64,000 nucleotides of DNA from Pseudo-nitzschia pungens (taxonomy: Eukaryota; Bacillariophyta; Bacillariophyceae; Bacillariales; Bacillariaceae): assembly GCA_037355855.1 (NCBI GenBank), contig CM074762.1, positions 4,092,001 through 4,156,000 on the forward strand, read 5' to 3'. Under the pieces are notes generated by a model, which was not told the DNA's origin, made no database searches, and saw only the letters and a list, made by a program, of their open reading frames with translations. This document shows positions 55,151-64,000 of this stretch, in pieces (the stretch's first letter is position 1; each line of letters starts with the position of its first letter). Both the position numbers and the translations under genes were made by a program.

Positions 55151-56380
55151 TTATAGCGTTGCCAGCGTTGCCGTTGCTGTCGAGTCGAAACAGCTGTTCC
55201 CTGTTTCTAAAGGGACCATACCGTAAGAGAAGAATCCAGGGGTGTCACTCACGAATGTGTTTGTTATGGTGTTGATCTTGATTTTACTTGTTTGATAATT
55301 GTATAGGTGCACCATCAGATATAATATCACTTTGCGTTCTCCAGATTCTTCTAATTTAATGTTGTCATTTAATCGAGGGAACCCACCTTGAAGTTGTCGC
55401 ATCCCCCACTCGGACAGTTGTCGACAGCTCGTTGCTGCTTGGTTAAGTAGAAGTTCTGCTCGATTGTCCGGATCATTCTGAGAGCTTCGAATTAGAAATT
55501 GTTTATTAGACTTCACCTTAAAGGCCGAGTCCACCACTACCTTTGCTTGGAATCGATCGTAGACTTTCTTCATCTTTGTATATAAGCCATAGTCAGCTTG
55601 TGTACTATCATGCCAACTCCCCGGACAGTTCAGTATACAGGATCGAATCTTTCCATCAGGAGAAAAAACAAAAACAGAATTTATGTGTGACTTATTGGTC
55701 CATCCATTGTGGAATCTGTTCTGAAGCCTCCAGTTCGAAGACTTCTGCAGATTAAGTTTGAGTCCGTCGCAAGCGGCCCAGACTCTGTGTTGAGCTAATA
55801 CAGGGTACTTTCGTCCGATGGCTTTGATATATCTTTCTGTCTCTTCTTTATTTGGTAATCGAACGACAGCGTCTGGATTTTTTTGCAAAGCAAAAAGTAA
55901 GACCCTTCTGCCAAATGAAATCCATTTGTACATAGGAGTGGCCGTTAATCCAAATGCTATACCCAACGATCTCGCTACAGACCCTCGGGTTCGAAACCAA
56001 AACAATACAAGCCCAAGACAACCAGTTGCATCGAGTTCCCTTTTTCTTCCCTTGTCTTTTTTCTTTTTTCTGAAGATGGATCCGGTTGTTGCGTTGTAAG
56101 AATAGTAATCATAGTATGGTTCGAATAAATCAAGCAATTCGCGGAACACTTTATGGTCCACTCCACAACAATTTAGAAGGGCTTGATCATTGCCAGAGCC
56201 AAACAAGTACATAAAAGGGGAAGCATTGTATCGACGAACTGCGATTCGCGGATTCCTTCTATCTCGTCTCCTTCTTTCTTCAGCAGAAAGCAAGGGACGA
56301 CGACGATTATAACATGATGGTGGTAGTATATATTTCTCATAGTAGTAGTAGATACAGATTAATTCGAGAAGCATCATCAT
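55151..56380 (-). CDS. PIF/Harbinger transposase (DDE superfamily)
   Basis: 409 aa from the first ATG at 56,380 (three ATGs in a row); no introns needed. The N-terminal helix-turn-helix region (SVARSLGIAFGLTATPMYKWISFGRR) precedes the DDE domain. Catalytic residues are visible as VWAACDGLKLNLQ (first Asp), NCPGSWHDSTQAD (second Asp) and LSEWGMRQLQGGFPRL (Glu), with the family signature WTNKSHINSVFVFSPDGKI between the Asps and VVVDSAFKV before the Glu. Length and motif spacing fit HARBI1-type enzymes, which cut at both TIRs and integrate at 3-bp A/T-rich sites. Both Asp and the Glu are intact, so the protein could be active. Confidence 0.93.
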   Translation of the reverse strand: MMMLLELICIYYYYEKYILPPSCYNRRRPLLSAEERRRRDRRNPRIAVRRYNASPFMYLFGSGNDQALLNCCGVDHKVFRELLDLFEPYYDYYSYNATTGSIFRKKKKDKGRKRELDATGCLGLVLFWFRTRGSVARSLGIAFGLTATPMYKWISFGRRVLLFALQKNPDAVVRLPNKEETERYIKAIGRKYPVLAQHRVWAACDGLKLNLQKSSNWRLQNRFHNGWTNKSHINSVFVFSPDGKIRSCILNCPGSWHDSTQADYGLYTKMKKVYDRFQAKVVVDSAFKVKSNKQFLIRSSQNDPDNRAELLLNQAATSCRQLSEWGMRQLQGGFPRLNDNIKLEESGERKVILYLMVHLYNYQTSKIKINTITNTFVSDTPGFFSYGMVPLETGNSCFDSTATATLATL

Positions 56381-56703
56381 TGTATTGTTATTCGGGTTGT
56401 TGATCAAAAAAAAAGTTAGCTAACTCTCCTGCTGGAGAACATCCCCCCCCTGTTGTTAAGGATGGAGAAAATCGAAGTTTTTATCGTGTGTTCCGAATCG
56501 AGCCGGCATGCGATGGAGGTTCGGCTAATGACTTTTTTATTTTTTCATATGACTTTTTTATTTTTTCATATGGGATTCCAAATTCCAAATTGTACAAAAA
56601 AGGAAGCAACCGGCGTCGACCGTTAAATTGCCATGTGTTGAGTGCGCTAAAAAAAGGAGGTTAATAAATGCCAAACATGCCAAACCGTTAAAAAATGCAA
56701 AAA

Positions 56704-56722
56704 ATGTTTTCGGGAATCACTC
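56704..56722 (-). repeat. Right terminal inverted repeat
   Basis: ATGTTTTCGGGAATCACTC, followed by AAT. It is the exact inverse of the left TIR. Confidence 0.93.
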
Positions 56723-56879
56723 AATATCTTACCGGTATCTCATCCGAAGTAAGTAAGGTTAATTCGTAACAGAAGTAGAAGTATTGTACCATAACGAGTA
56801 CTATTGTGTTCTGTTCAGTTCTGCCTTGTCCTGTTCTTGACGGCCGGAAACTTCCATTGCATTCACAACGGATCTCTAA

Positions 56880-56929
56880 CAGCACAGCACAGCAAAGCAA
56901 AGCAAAGCAAAGCACAGCACAGCAGCACA
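56880..56929. repeat. AGCAC/AGCAA pentanucleotide tract
   Basis: Ten units of AGCAC or AGCAA end 17 nt before the AlaX-like ATG, in the probable 5' UTR. Confidence 0.93.
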
Positions 56930-56945
56930 AATCAACGAAAACATC

Positions 56946-58043
56946 ATGGCGCCACCCAACGACGAAAAGAATGACAACGACGATGCTTCTGGTGCCACGC
57001 CACCCCTTCCGCCCACCGAAATGATCTACTACACCTATGAGGGAAATTTTCAGCTCGAGTGCGAGGCGGAAATCCTGGCAATTCGGTTCCTCGGGACCAA
57101 TGACGACAAGAACAACACTAACGACAACAACAATGGCAACAATACCAATAACAATGGCAACGACGAACAGCAACGCACCCTGGAGGTGGTCCTGAACCGG
57201 ACCGTCTTGCACGCGCAGGGCGGGGGCCAGCCCACCGACCACGGGACCATCCGGATCCAAGCAAGCAGCGACGGCGACGGCGACGGCGACGAGGATCCCC
57301 CCACCGCCGAGATTGCCGTCACCAAGGTGGTTCTGGACCGCGCCACGGGGGTTGCTTTTCACACCGGAACCCTCGTCGCTGGGAGCAGCAGCAGTAGCAG
57401 CAACAACAGCAGCAACAACGATAGCGCGGCGTGTCCCTGGATCGGCAGGACCGCCACCGTGACCGCCGACGGGGAACGCCGGAGGCTCCTATCGGAGTGC
57501 CACACCGCGGGGCACGTCGTCGACTCGGCCATGGCCCGCTGCGGGAGGGGATTGCCCCCCACCAAGGGCTACCACTTTCTGGACGGCCCGTACGTCGAAT
57601 ACAAGGGCAACATTCCCGCCGGCCCCGACCGGGACCGGTTCCTCTCCGAGCTTCGAGCGATCTTTGCGGAGCTGGTGGCCTCCGAAACCCCGACCGAAAT
57701 TTCCACGCTCGGGCTCTCCGAGGCGGAGTCCGTTTGCGGGGAGGCGACGGGCGGGGAGGACTGGTACGGTTTGCGGAAGCAATTCGGTGGTGGTGGCAGC
57801 AACGAGAACAATGAGAATGACAACGATAACGATAACGATGCGGAGCCGAGCGTGAGGATCGTGCGCGTCGCGGGCTGGCCGTGTCCCTGCGGGGGAACCC
57901 ATGCCAGGAACACGGGGGAGCTCGCCTCCCGGAACTGGGGCATCACCGGATTCCGGTCCAAGAAGGGCGTCGTGCGGGTCCGGTACGGAATGAACTGGGA
58001 CGGAACAGCAACAGCAACAGCAACAACAACAACAACAAGGTAG
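56946..58043 (+). CDS. Stand-alone alanyl-tRNA editing protein (AlaX/AARSD1-like)
   Basis: Single-exon 365-aa protein. The N-terminal beta-barrel part has LNRTVLHAQGGGQPTDHGTI (~83-102), the family's T.F.P.GGGQP.D.G motif. The catalytic/zinc part has CHTAGHVVDSAM (HxxxH, ~190) and, after a 130-residue stretch, CPCGGTHARNTGEL (CxxxH, ~313), so all four zinc ligands are present. Such enzymes hydrolyse Ser-tRNA(Ala) or Gly-tRNA(Ala) in trans. There is no aminoacylation domain. Asn-rich (~53-75), Asp/Gly (~110) and Ser/Asn (~145-160) inserts, each a trinucleotide repeat in DNA, interrupt loops. A (CAA/ACA) run continues past the stop, and the C-terminal Thr run may not be part of the fold. No targeting peptide is evident, so a cytosolic location is inferred. 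Confidence 0.88.
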   Translation: MAPPNDEKNDNDDASGATPPLPPTEMIYYTYEGNFQLECEAEILAIRFLGTNDDKNNTNDNNNGNNTNNNGNDEQQRTLEVVLNRTVLHAQGGGQPTDHGTIRIQASSDGDGDGDEDPPTAEIAVTKVVLDRATGVAFHTGTLVAGSSSSSSNNSSNNDSAACPWIGRTATVTADGERRRLLSECHTAGHVVDSAMARCGRGLPPTKGYHFLDGPYVEYKGNIPAGPDRDRFLSELRAIFAELVASETPTEISTLGLSEAESVCGEATGGEDWYGLRKQFGGGGSNENNENDNDNDNDAEPSVRIVRVAGWPCPCGGTHARNTGELASRNWGITGFRSKKGVVRVRYGMNWDGTATATATTTTTR

Positions 58044-58062
58044 TAGCAGTAGCAGCAGCAGC

Positions 58063-58095
<33 letters not shown>

Positions 58096-59893
58096 GCAGC
58101 AGCACAATGATGATACTGCTGACAATCATTAGTAGTATACAATGTTATGATTATGATTATTATCATTATTATTTTGTTTAGTAATGAGATGCATTCTTGT
58201 TCGTTTCTGGTACGTTTAGTTCTATTGTACTAGTAGACGTATAATGCAATGTCGTTATTTCAATCTATCGATCAAAAAAGAAAAAGGGGACTGCTGGACG
58301 GGGTTCTTCCCATCCCATGGACGAAATCATAAAAATTGCAACAAGTGGTAATATTACTCCCAGGCTGCTACTAGAGTACACGTAATAGTTTAGACGATAT
58401 TGATATTGATTGAATGCATCAATCAAAACGAATGAGGAAATCAATCCAAATCCCCGAACCAAAACAAAACGGAAGGAGTAAACCTTACTCGTAGTACTAG
58501 TACTACTGTTGCTGGTACTACTGCTGCTGTGTTGGTGGCACCACATTGTACCACAAGAAGAAGCTGTAGTACCAGTTGGGGAAATCATCCAAAGAAAGAA
58601 GCAAGCGAGCAAGCAAGCAAATAATCCTTTCATCTTGCTTTGTCATCAGTTCTGTGGCAAAGAGGAAGACAGCAGAGCAGCCAACAGCAGCAACAGCACT
58701 ACTACAAGCAACAGCAACAGCAACAGCAACAGCTTCAAGCTTCTAGCTTGCTCCTCTTCTTCTTGAACTTCTTCAAGTCCTCGGCAGACTGGTGGGTCAT
58801 GATTTGTCAAGTGTTGGGATTCTTGATCAACAGACATTCTTGCAGATGTGTCGGAAAGCACCAACATGATAGTAGTATGATGCGTGATAAAACAAAATAA
58901 TTGCTTGGTTGCATCCTGATGGCTCAATGCAGCAATAGTACTACTAGTAGTAGTACTAGTAATACTATGTTGATGTGCAATGAGAATAGATTTGGTTGGC
59001 TAGTGGTAGTAGTAGTAGTAGTAGTATAAAGCGTAATGCAACTTTGTGTGTATGCATTTTCTGCCGGGTCATTTGGGTTCTTTTGTTGTACTGGGGCGAT
59101 CACCACCACCACCACCACCACCACTGCAACACCCTCCAAAATTAATTTTGAATGCTTCCTCCTTCTTGAAGCAACTTCTTCTTTGTGGCATGTCCTTCCT
59201 GAACTCTTTGGCACATAGTAAGTCAACTATCCCTTTTGCCCTCGGTATGGAATGGTACAACACGGCAATCATCTCATGTGCATGGTTGGATTACAAGAAC
59301 AATAGACCAAAAAGTTGGCTTGTTACTTGACTGGTGCAGAGTGAGACCCACACAGCCACAACAACCAATTACTACTACCTTTAGTAGTCACTATGGTGGG
59401 TACAGTAGCAGTAGTACCAGTATGGTTGGCACCTTAGAAAATCAAGAACCAAAAATCATCCTCCCCTTGCCAATCTCTTGCCCTCTTGCTAACCTGCCCA
59501 TCCCCTCCAAAATATCTTGCCCCCTTGCTTAGATATTGCTTATTGTTCTCGCTAATAATCCAATAATCCTCCCATTGCCAATCTGCCTGTCATCACATCT
59601 GCAATATCCAACTGTCCCCTCCAAAATATCACTTAGATATCGCTTATCCGCCCATCATTCTCCCTCTGAGACTGCCATACCCCGGGTCTACTAGTGATTA
59701 GAATAGTAGTGATATGCAAATTGTGAGCTCTATTGGTTAGTCTATCTGTTGCAGTTCTAAGAGCTCTCCAGAGCAGTCGGCGATTCCGTCGACTCGCTAA
59801 TTGTTTTTATCCTTATTCTTAATCCAGCCCCGAGTGGACTCGTGACTGTCTTCCGGTGCACGGCATACTCCTCCATGGTACTGTTGCGTTTGG
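58044..59893. other. Intergenic, microsatellite-rich
   Basis: 1.85 kb between AlaX and the gypsy element. It contains (CAA)n and CAG tracts (58,040-58,105), CTACTAGTACTACT words (58,490-58,530 and 58,935-58,965), a (TAG)n run at ~59,005-59,026, and (CAC)n at 59,101-59,126. The 190 nt next to the pol stop may be the 3' end of the retroelement, but I could not define an LTR. Confidence 0.5.
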
Positions 59894-62800
59894 TTACCCT
59901 TCCATTTTAGGGCTATCCCTGCAATAATAGGGATGGATCCTTCTGATGTTAACCCGGTCGGTTACAAAGGGAGCAGTTTCAATAGTTACAGTTCCATTGT
60001 TATGGGCCTTGAGCACCTTGTAAGGTCCTTGTCGTGGGAAGGATAGTTTCGGAATAATGCCCTTCCTCTCCAGGGTGACATAGTCTCCTTCCTTGTAGAC
60101 ATGGGGAATCCTCTTCTGATTCTCCCTGATATTACTCTTGTGGATACTCTTTTGTTTCCTTGCTTGGATTGCTTCCCAATCCACTGGGAAATTCACTGGC
60201 ATGAACATATCCCTTCCGAACACCAGTTGTGCTGGGGAATATCCCAATGTTGTGTGGATGGCGCTTCTGATGGCATACGCCGCTTTGGTGGTGAATTCCT
60301 CAAAAGGATCCTTCTCGTGGAGATCCCTTTGTTCCAAGTTAAAGGACAGTAGGCAGTCCTTCAAAACCTGATGGATTCTTTCCAGCACTGAGTTGGATTG
60401 TGGGTTCCAAGCGCCACTGGGCTTCCTCTTCATCCCCATGTTGTCACAGAGCTCTTGGAACTCTGCTTTGAACTCACTCCCGCCATCAAAGCCAATTTCC
60501 TTTGGGCGCGGATACCTTGCTAGCCAGGTACTGTCTAGCAAACGTTGAGTTTCGGCTGCATTTGGTGAGTCCTTCAGGTGAGCCAGTTCAAACCATCCGG
60601 TCACTGGGTCCACCATGGTGAGGACATGGATGTGGTAGTCTTTACCATTTTTATTGTGGACAGTTGCAGGTCCCCAGAGGTCCACATTGACCCTCTGCCA
60701 TTTGGTAACCTCAGCTGCTTTCTCCGGTAGTAGTCCATACTTCTTCCGGCCACTCTTTTTGAACATCTGGCACGTGTGACAGTGTTTACAGAGATCCTGA
60801 ACGTCCTTCCTCAGGCCTCTCCAGGTGAACACTGAGCGTATGCTCTGTTCCATTCTCTTTTCTCCGGGATGGACCAACATACTATGGTACCATTCCATGA
60901 CTCTGTCCTTGAGTTTGTCGGGAATCAGAATCTTTCCTTCTTTGTGGACTAGGTTGTAACCTTCCACCATTTTGGTGGTCAGTCGATTGTCTTTTTCCAG
61001 AGCACTCGCGATTCCTGTGTCCTTTTGCTGGTAGAACTGAATCATGTCCGGAGCAAGTGGGAATGCACTATTGCCCTGGAATTCTTCCGGCGCTTCTTCT
61101 CCAAGCGGGAATAGGAGTTGCCGGAGGTGCTCTTCCTCATCCGCGTAGGTGAGGGGCTTATTTGGTGGTAGCCATTCCACTGTATCTGCCGGATCATCCG
61201 TAATGTCCAGGCGAGACAGCGCGTCTGCTGCATCGTTGTCTTTGCCAGCCACATGCTTGACTACCGGGTGGAACTCCTCCATAAGGAGTCTCCACCGGAC
61301 CATTCTCTGCGTCGGCATCTGCTGATACAGTAGATTGAGGTGATCCGTGTGGATAGTCACATCTTGTCCTCGTAGGATTCCTTCAAATGCTTTGAGTCCT
61401 TCCACTATACCAAGGAGTTCCTTCTCTCCTACAGTGTAATTGAGCTGTGCTGAATTCAGTTTCCTCGTATAGAAACCAAGGGGTTTGCCATCTTGGCACA
61501 CGGTGGCTCCCAGTTGCCTATCGCTGGCGTCTGAGTAGAGATGAAATGGTTTTGTAAAGTCCGGGAACGCCAGTCTCGCTTCATCTGCGAGCATTCTCTT
61601 CGCCTCCATGAAAGCTTTCTGCTCTGCTGGACCCCAGTACCAGTTCATTTTGCCCTTTGTCCCTGCTAGCTTGTTCAGAGGGGCTAGGATGTGGGAGCGG
61701 CGCTTCCACATGTCCCGGTAGAAATTTACCATTCCAAGAAACATCTTGAGTTGCTTGGTATTCTTGGGGGCTTCCAGACGCTTCATCGCCTCCAGCTTCT
61801 TTGGCTGGGGTTGGATACCCTCTGTTGTTAGCAGAAATCCCAGATATTCCACTTCTCTCTGCATGAAGAAGGATTTTCTGAGGTTGGCGCGAAAGCCGGC
61901 GTCATCCAGTCGTTGTAGGACTGTATCGATTTTGTGGAGATGATCCTGTTCGGATTCGCCTTCCCTCTGGATGATTAGGATATCATCAATATAGACCAAG
62001 ACATAGTCCAGATCCCCTAGGAGGTTCATCATGACTGATTGGAAGATGTCGGGCGCACAAGCGATACCCATTGCCAGTCTTTTGTAGGCATACTTTCCCC
62101 ATGGGAGAATGGTAGAGCAAATCTTTTGGCTTTCCTTGCAGATGGGAATTGTATAGTAGCCTTGGGATAAGTCTAGCGCCGTAGCTGATTTGAACTTTTG
62201 GAGTCTTTGGATTGTTTCCCCTATCCTTGGTAGTGGAAACGGTTTCCTCTGAATGGCGGCATTCATCTTCCGGAAGTCCGTTAGAACGCGAATGTCCCCT
62301 GTCTTTTTGGGTTGGCAAAAAGTAGGAGATGCCCATGGAGAGTCATCATCGTGGGGGAGTTTTTCCAGGACTCCAATGTCACAGAGCCTGTTGATTTCCT
62401 TCCGGAGGGCTTGTTCAAAGGCATGGGGTACAGAATAGTACCTCTGTCGGACCGGTTTGACCCCTGGTTGGAGCTCAATGGACACCGGTTCTATGTTTTT
62501 GAGAAGACCCAATCCTCCTCCAAAGAGTGTTGGGAATTTCTTTAGCGTTTTCTTCAAGGCGGCCTTGGACGCGTCCGTAATTTCCAGGTCATTGACCATA
62601 GCGTCTATATCGACCTTGGAGTAGTCTGCATCCAGAATTTTGGCTTGCCTTTCTTCCTCCTGCTGGAGGATTGGACTCTGTGTGTTGGCAAAGAATACTG
62701 CCTCGCATTTGTCCGGGTCAGCGAGCTCCCCCATTCCCTTCATGGGGATGGAGTCACCCTGCCATTCAATTGTCCGGGAACTGTATTTTATGTCCAGTCC

Positions 62801-63163
62801 CAGTTGTGCCATTAGGTCGGATCCTATGATCATGTCATAGGGCACTTCCTCATGGTGGTGATATTCATCCACTTGGAAGGTCCATTTGATGGTCTTGGAG
62901 TTTGAAAATTCTATCAGCCTTAGTCCCACTGAAGCCGCAGACTTGGTTCTGAACTTGCCCCCGTAGGTATTGTAGGTGACAGATCTTTGGTCTCGGTTCG
63001 TTAGTTGACTTCGGCCGACAAAGTGCCTTAGTATGATGGATTTGGAGCACCCAGAGTCTAATAGGCCCCGGAGCATCCTTCCCCTTCCCTTGTGGTCCAA
63101 TACCTCCACACAGACGTCCGCAAACCGATTGATTATGCGGGGTGTGTTACACTCTAAGGTAGA
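59894..63163 (-). CDS. pol: Ty3/gypsy retrotransposon pol polyprotein (protease-RT-RNase H-integrase)
   Basis: Uninterrupted minus-strand frame of >1070 codons; there is no ATG near the start, and the frame stays open to about 63,195, where ISTLECNTPRIINRFADVCV extends the homology. I place the limit at a possible splice acceptor (TACCTTAG, 63,164). Order of domains: aspartic protease with LLDSGCSKSI; reverse transcriptase with VLTDFRKMNAAI, ALDLSQGYYTIPI, YIDDILII; RNase H with YSDASDRQLGATV and HTDHLNLLY; integrase zinc finger H...H...CKHCHTC and DDE core NVDLWGP, GFDGGSEF, NSVLERIHQ; and a C-terminal beta domain. RT before integrase defines Ty3/gypsy rather than copia. No chromodomain is evident. 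All catalytic Asp/Glu residues visible are intact, so this copy may be young. Gag is not recognised within the window. Confidence 0.92.
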   Translation of the reverse strand, partial: STLECNTPRIINRFADVCVEVLDHKGRGRMLRGLLDSGCSKSIILRHFVGRSQLTNRDQRSVTYNTYGGKFRTKSAASVGLRLIEFSNSKTIKWTFQVDEYHHHEEVPYDMIIGSDLMAQLGLDIKYSSRTIEWQGDSIPMKGMGELADPDKCEAVFFANTQSPILQQEEERQAKILDADYSKVDIDAMVNDLEITDASKAALKKTLKKFPTLFGGGLGLLKNIEPVSIELQPGVKPVRQRYYSVPHAFEQALRKEINRLCDIGVLEKLPHDDDSPWASPTFCQPKKTGDIRVLTDFRKMNAAIQRKPFPLPRIGETIQRLQKFKSATALDLSQGYYTIPICKESQKICSTILPWGKYAYKRLAMGIACAPDIFQSVMMNLLGDLDYVLVYIDDILIIQREGESEQDHLHKIDTVLQRLDDAGFRANLRKSFFMQREVEYLGFLLTTEGIQPQPKKLEAMKRLEAPKNTKQLKMFLGMVNFYRDMWKRRSHILAPLNKLAGTKGKMNWYWGPAEQKAFMEAKRMLADEARLAFPDFTKPFHLYSDASDRQLGATVCQDGKPLGFYTRKLNSAQLNYTVGEKELLGIVEGLKAFEGILRGQDVTIHTDHLNLLYQQMPTQRMVRWRLLMEEFHPVVKHVAGKDNDAADALSRLDITDDPADTVEWLPPNKPLTYADEEEHLRQLLFPLGEEAPEEFQGNSAFPLAPDMIQFYQQKDTGIASALEKDNRLTTKMVEGYNLVHKEGKILIPDKLKDRVMEWYHSMLVHPGEKRMEQSIRSVFTWRGLRKDVQDLCKHCHTCQMFKKSGRKKYGLLPEKAAEVTKWQRVNVDLWGPATVHNKNGKDYHIHVLTMVDPVTGWFELAHLKDSPNAAETQRLLDSTWLARYPRPKEIGFDGGSEFKAEFQELCDNMGMKRKPSGAWNPQSNSVLERIHQVLKDCLLSFNLEQRDLHEKDPFEEFTTKAAYAIRSAIHTTLGYSPAQLVFGRDMFMPVNFPVDWEAIQARKQKSIHKSNIRENQKRIPHVYKEGDYVTLERKGIIPKLSFPRQGPYKVLKAHNNGTVTIETAPFVTDRVNIRRIHPYYCRDSPKMEG

Positions 63164-63199
63164 AATACGCGATAGGAGTATTTTAAAGAGGTATGATTA

Positions 63200-63856
63200 A
63201 TAAATTGTGTTACAAAAAGAGAATGGTTGAATACTTTACGAGATGGGAATGATTCCTTGAGTATGGGATGAATGATCGGTGAGTCATCGGAATCTTTGTT
63301 TGAATTGTATGTGTATTCGTGTACGTTGAATTTTCGTAACTCCAGAGCACCTCTGTGGGTGTAGAATATAATTTTGTGGGATTGCTCTGGTTATTTCTGG
63401 AGCTCCCGGGGGACTATTTGCTTGTTTGGAACAAGGTTGGCCTTGTTGTTGCTGCTGTACCCTTTTATTTTGTTTTGCGTCTGTACCCGTATCGATATCG
63501 ATAAATGATTTGATTCGATTCGATTGATTCATGGCTTTAGCGTCTGTACCCTTGCAAGTCGATCCGCGTCCAGATCTCTCGCTTTATTTATCTGCCATTT
63601 GAATCTGTTCATTTTTTTTTTTTTTATTTGGTTGATTGTTGTTGCCGTCACTGTGGATCGGACTGAGCGCTTCGATTTAGTTCGAACATTTCGTTTTAGT
63701 GCAACAGGGCTCATCTCTGTAGGTTCCTTCCCTTCTGTTCTTTGGGAGTTCTCCTCCATGCGTCTTCCCAGTCAGCAGGGCTGAGCTGGCAGTCGGCTCC
63801 AGGGGAGTCGAAGGCACGGTGCTGGATACTGTGATCCTTTTTGTTTGTTCGAGTGG
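63200..63856. other. Leader/spacer region of the gypsy element, unresolved
   Basis: AT-rich stretch upstream of pol in the element's sense direction. Only short frames are open and no zinc knuckle (CCHC) is visible. It may hold an intron, the end of gag or a neighbouring sequence. Confidence 0.35.
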
Positions 63857-64000
63857 CTATGGTTGCCAACGGAGACTGCCGTCAGATTGTCTTTCGACCC
63901 GGCCTCCATGTTGCATGCAATAGGAGTCTACTGCTTGCCTGATGTGTGCTTGGAAGGTTTCATTGGTAGTGGTAGAAGCAGCAGTGCTGCCAGTTTCATT
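63857..64000 (-). CDS. Possible 3' end of a coding region cut by the right edge
   Basis: A 47-codon open frame enters from the right edge and ends at TAG (63,857-63,859): a Thr/Ser-rich stretch, then AHIRQAVDSYCMQHGG and VERQSDGSLRWQP. Amino-acid content looks coding, and the position upstream of pol would suit the end of gag, but no domain is recognisable in so short a piece. Confidence 0.3.
   Translation of the reverse strand, partial: NETGSTAASTTTNETFQAHIRQAVDSYCMQHGGRVERQSDGSLRWQP

Larger units (their letters stand above)
53415..56722. mobile_element. Complete PIF/Harbinger-type DNA transposon, 3308 bp
   Basis: The ends are inverted repeats GAGTGATTCCCGAAAACAT (19/19 identical; similarity continues into a T-rich stretch and ..GG), and AAT flanks both ends (53,412-53,414 and 56,723-56,725) as a probable 3-bp target duplication, the size typical for PIF/Harbinger. 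Inside are two convergent intact ORFs, a Myb/SANT-like protein and a DDE transposase, the standard two-gene make-up of this superfamily. A perfect 21-bp palindrome lies near the left end. A 20-bp direct repeat (ATGACTTTTTTATTTTTTCA) occurs twice near the right end (~56,527 and 56,550). Nothing is visibly inactivated. Confidence 0.9.

Noticed and set aside
59700..59893. 3' LTR of the gypsy element
   Set aside because: No TG...CA-bounded sequence or matching copy near the right edge could be identified by eye; left undefined.

Overview
The window looks like nuclear DNA of a pennate diatom. Genes are split by short GT-AG introns (78-306 nt). Two proteins begin with a signal peptide followed by an ASAFAP-like junction, as in diatom plastid precursors. 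There is a GT48 beta-1,3-glucan synthase as expected for a chrysolaminarin maker, and a Ty3/gypsy pol of the diatom type. Genus cannot be fixed from the sequence; the Pseudo-nitzschia/Fragilariopsis/Nitzschia side is a guess. No bacterial operons, CRISPR arrays or convincing tRNA/rRNA genes were seen.

Layout. 1-6.1 kb: the 3' part of a SNF2-type helicase gene cut by the left edge, a type II membrane glycosyltransferase-like protein, and a plastid-type HAD phosphatase on the minus strand. 7.4-14.8 kb: a very large GT48 glucan synthase interrupted by a 500-N assembly gap. 15.4-22.9 kb: a small zinc-finger (zf-met2/4F5-like) gene, a DHHC palmitoyltransferase, and the exocyst subunit Sec15 in four exons. 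24.4-31.6 kb: a bromodomain-PWWP chromatin protein, dephospho-CoA kinase, and a DUF4460/TCAIM-like mitochondrial protein. 33.5-44.0 kb: the Golgi tether subunit COG4 and a RAD5-like SNF2-RING ligase. 44.1-48.6 kb: three leftover tandem LRR exons, a coiled-coil protein of uncertain family, and a plant-type 'pathogen-related' SnoaL-like protein.

48.6-59.9 kb is repeat-dominated. It holds a cluster of small hairpins (50.6-51.2 kb), a 150-bp satellite whose units each carry two hairpins with compensatory changes (51.18-51.99 kb), and a complete PIF/Harbinger DNA transposon with 19-bp TIRs and two intact convergent ORFs (53,415-56,722). A stand-alone alanyl-tRNA editing protein follows. The right edge holds a Ty3/gypsy pol ORF on the minus strand with its gag region unclear or off-window.

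The genes are mostly unrelated housekeeping functions: membrane trafficking (Sec15, COG4, DHHC), chromatin and DNA-damage tolerance (bromo-PWWP, RAD5-like, SNF2), carbon storage (GT48) and cofactor/translation quality control (CoaE, AlaX). No operon-like logic is evident. Two base-composition classes alternate. AT-richer genes (0-20 kb, 47-48 kb) have few simple repeats. GC-rich genes (21-46 kb and 57-58 kb) carry many in-frame trinucleotide tracts (Asn, Gln, Asp, Ser) and often have 5-bp-period tracts close to their start codons. The signals most worth following are the covarying hairpin satellite, the hairpin cluster beside it, the intact Harbinger element and the phase-preserving LRR exon triplet.
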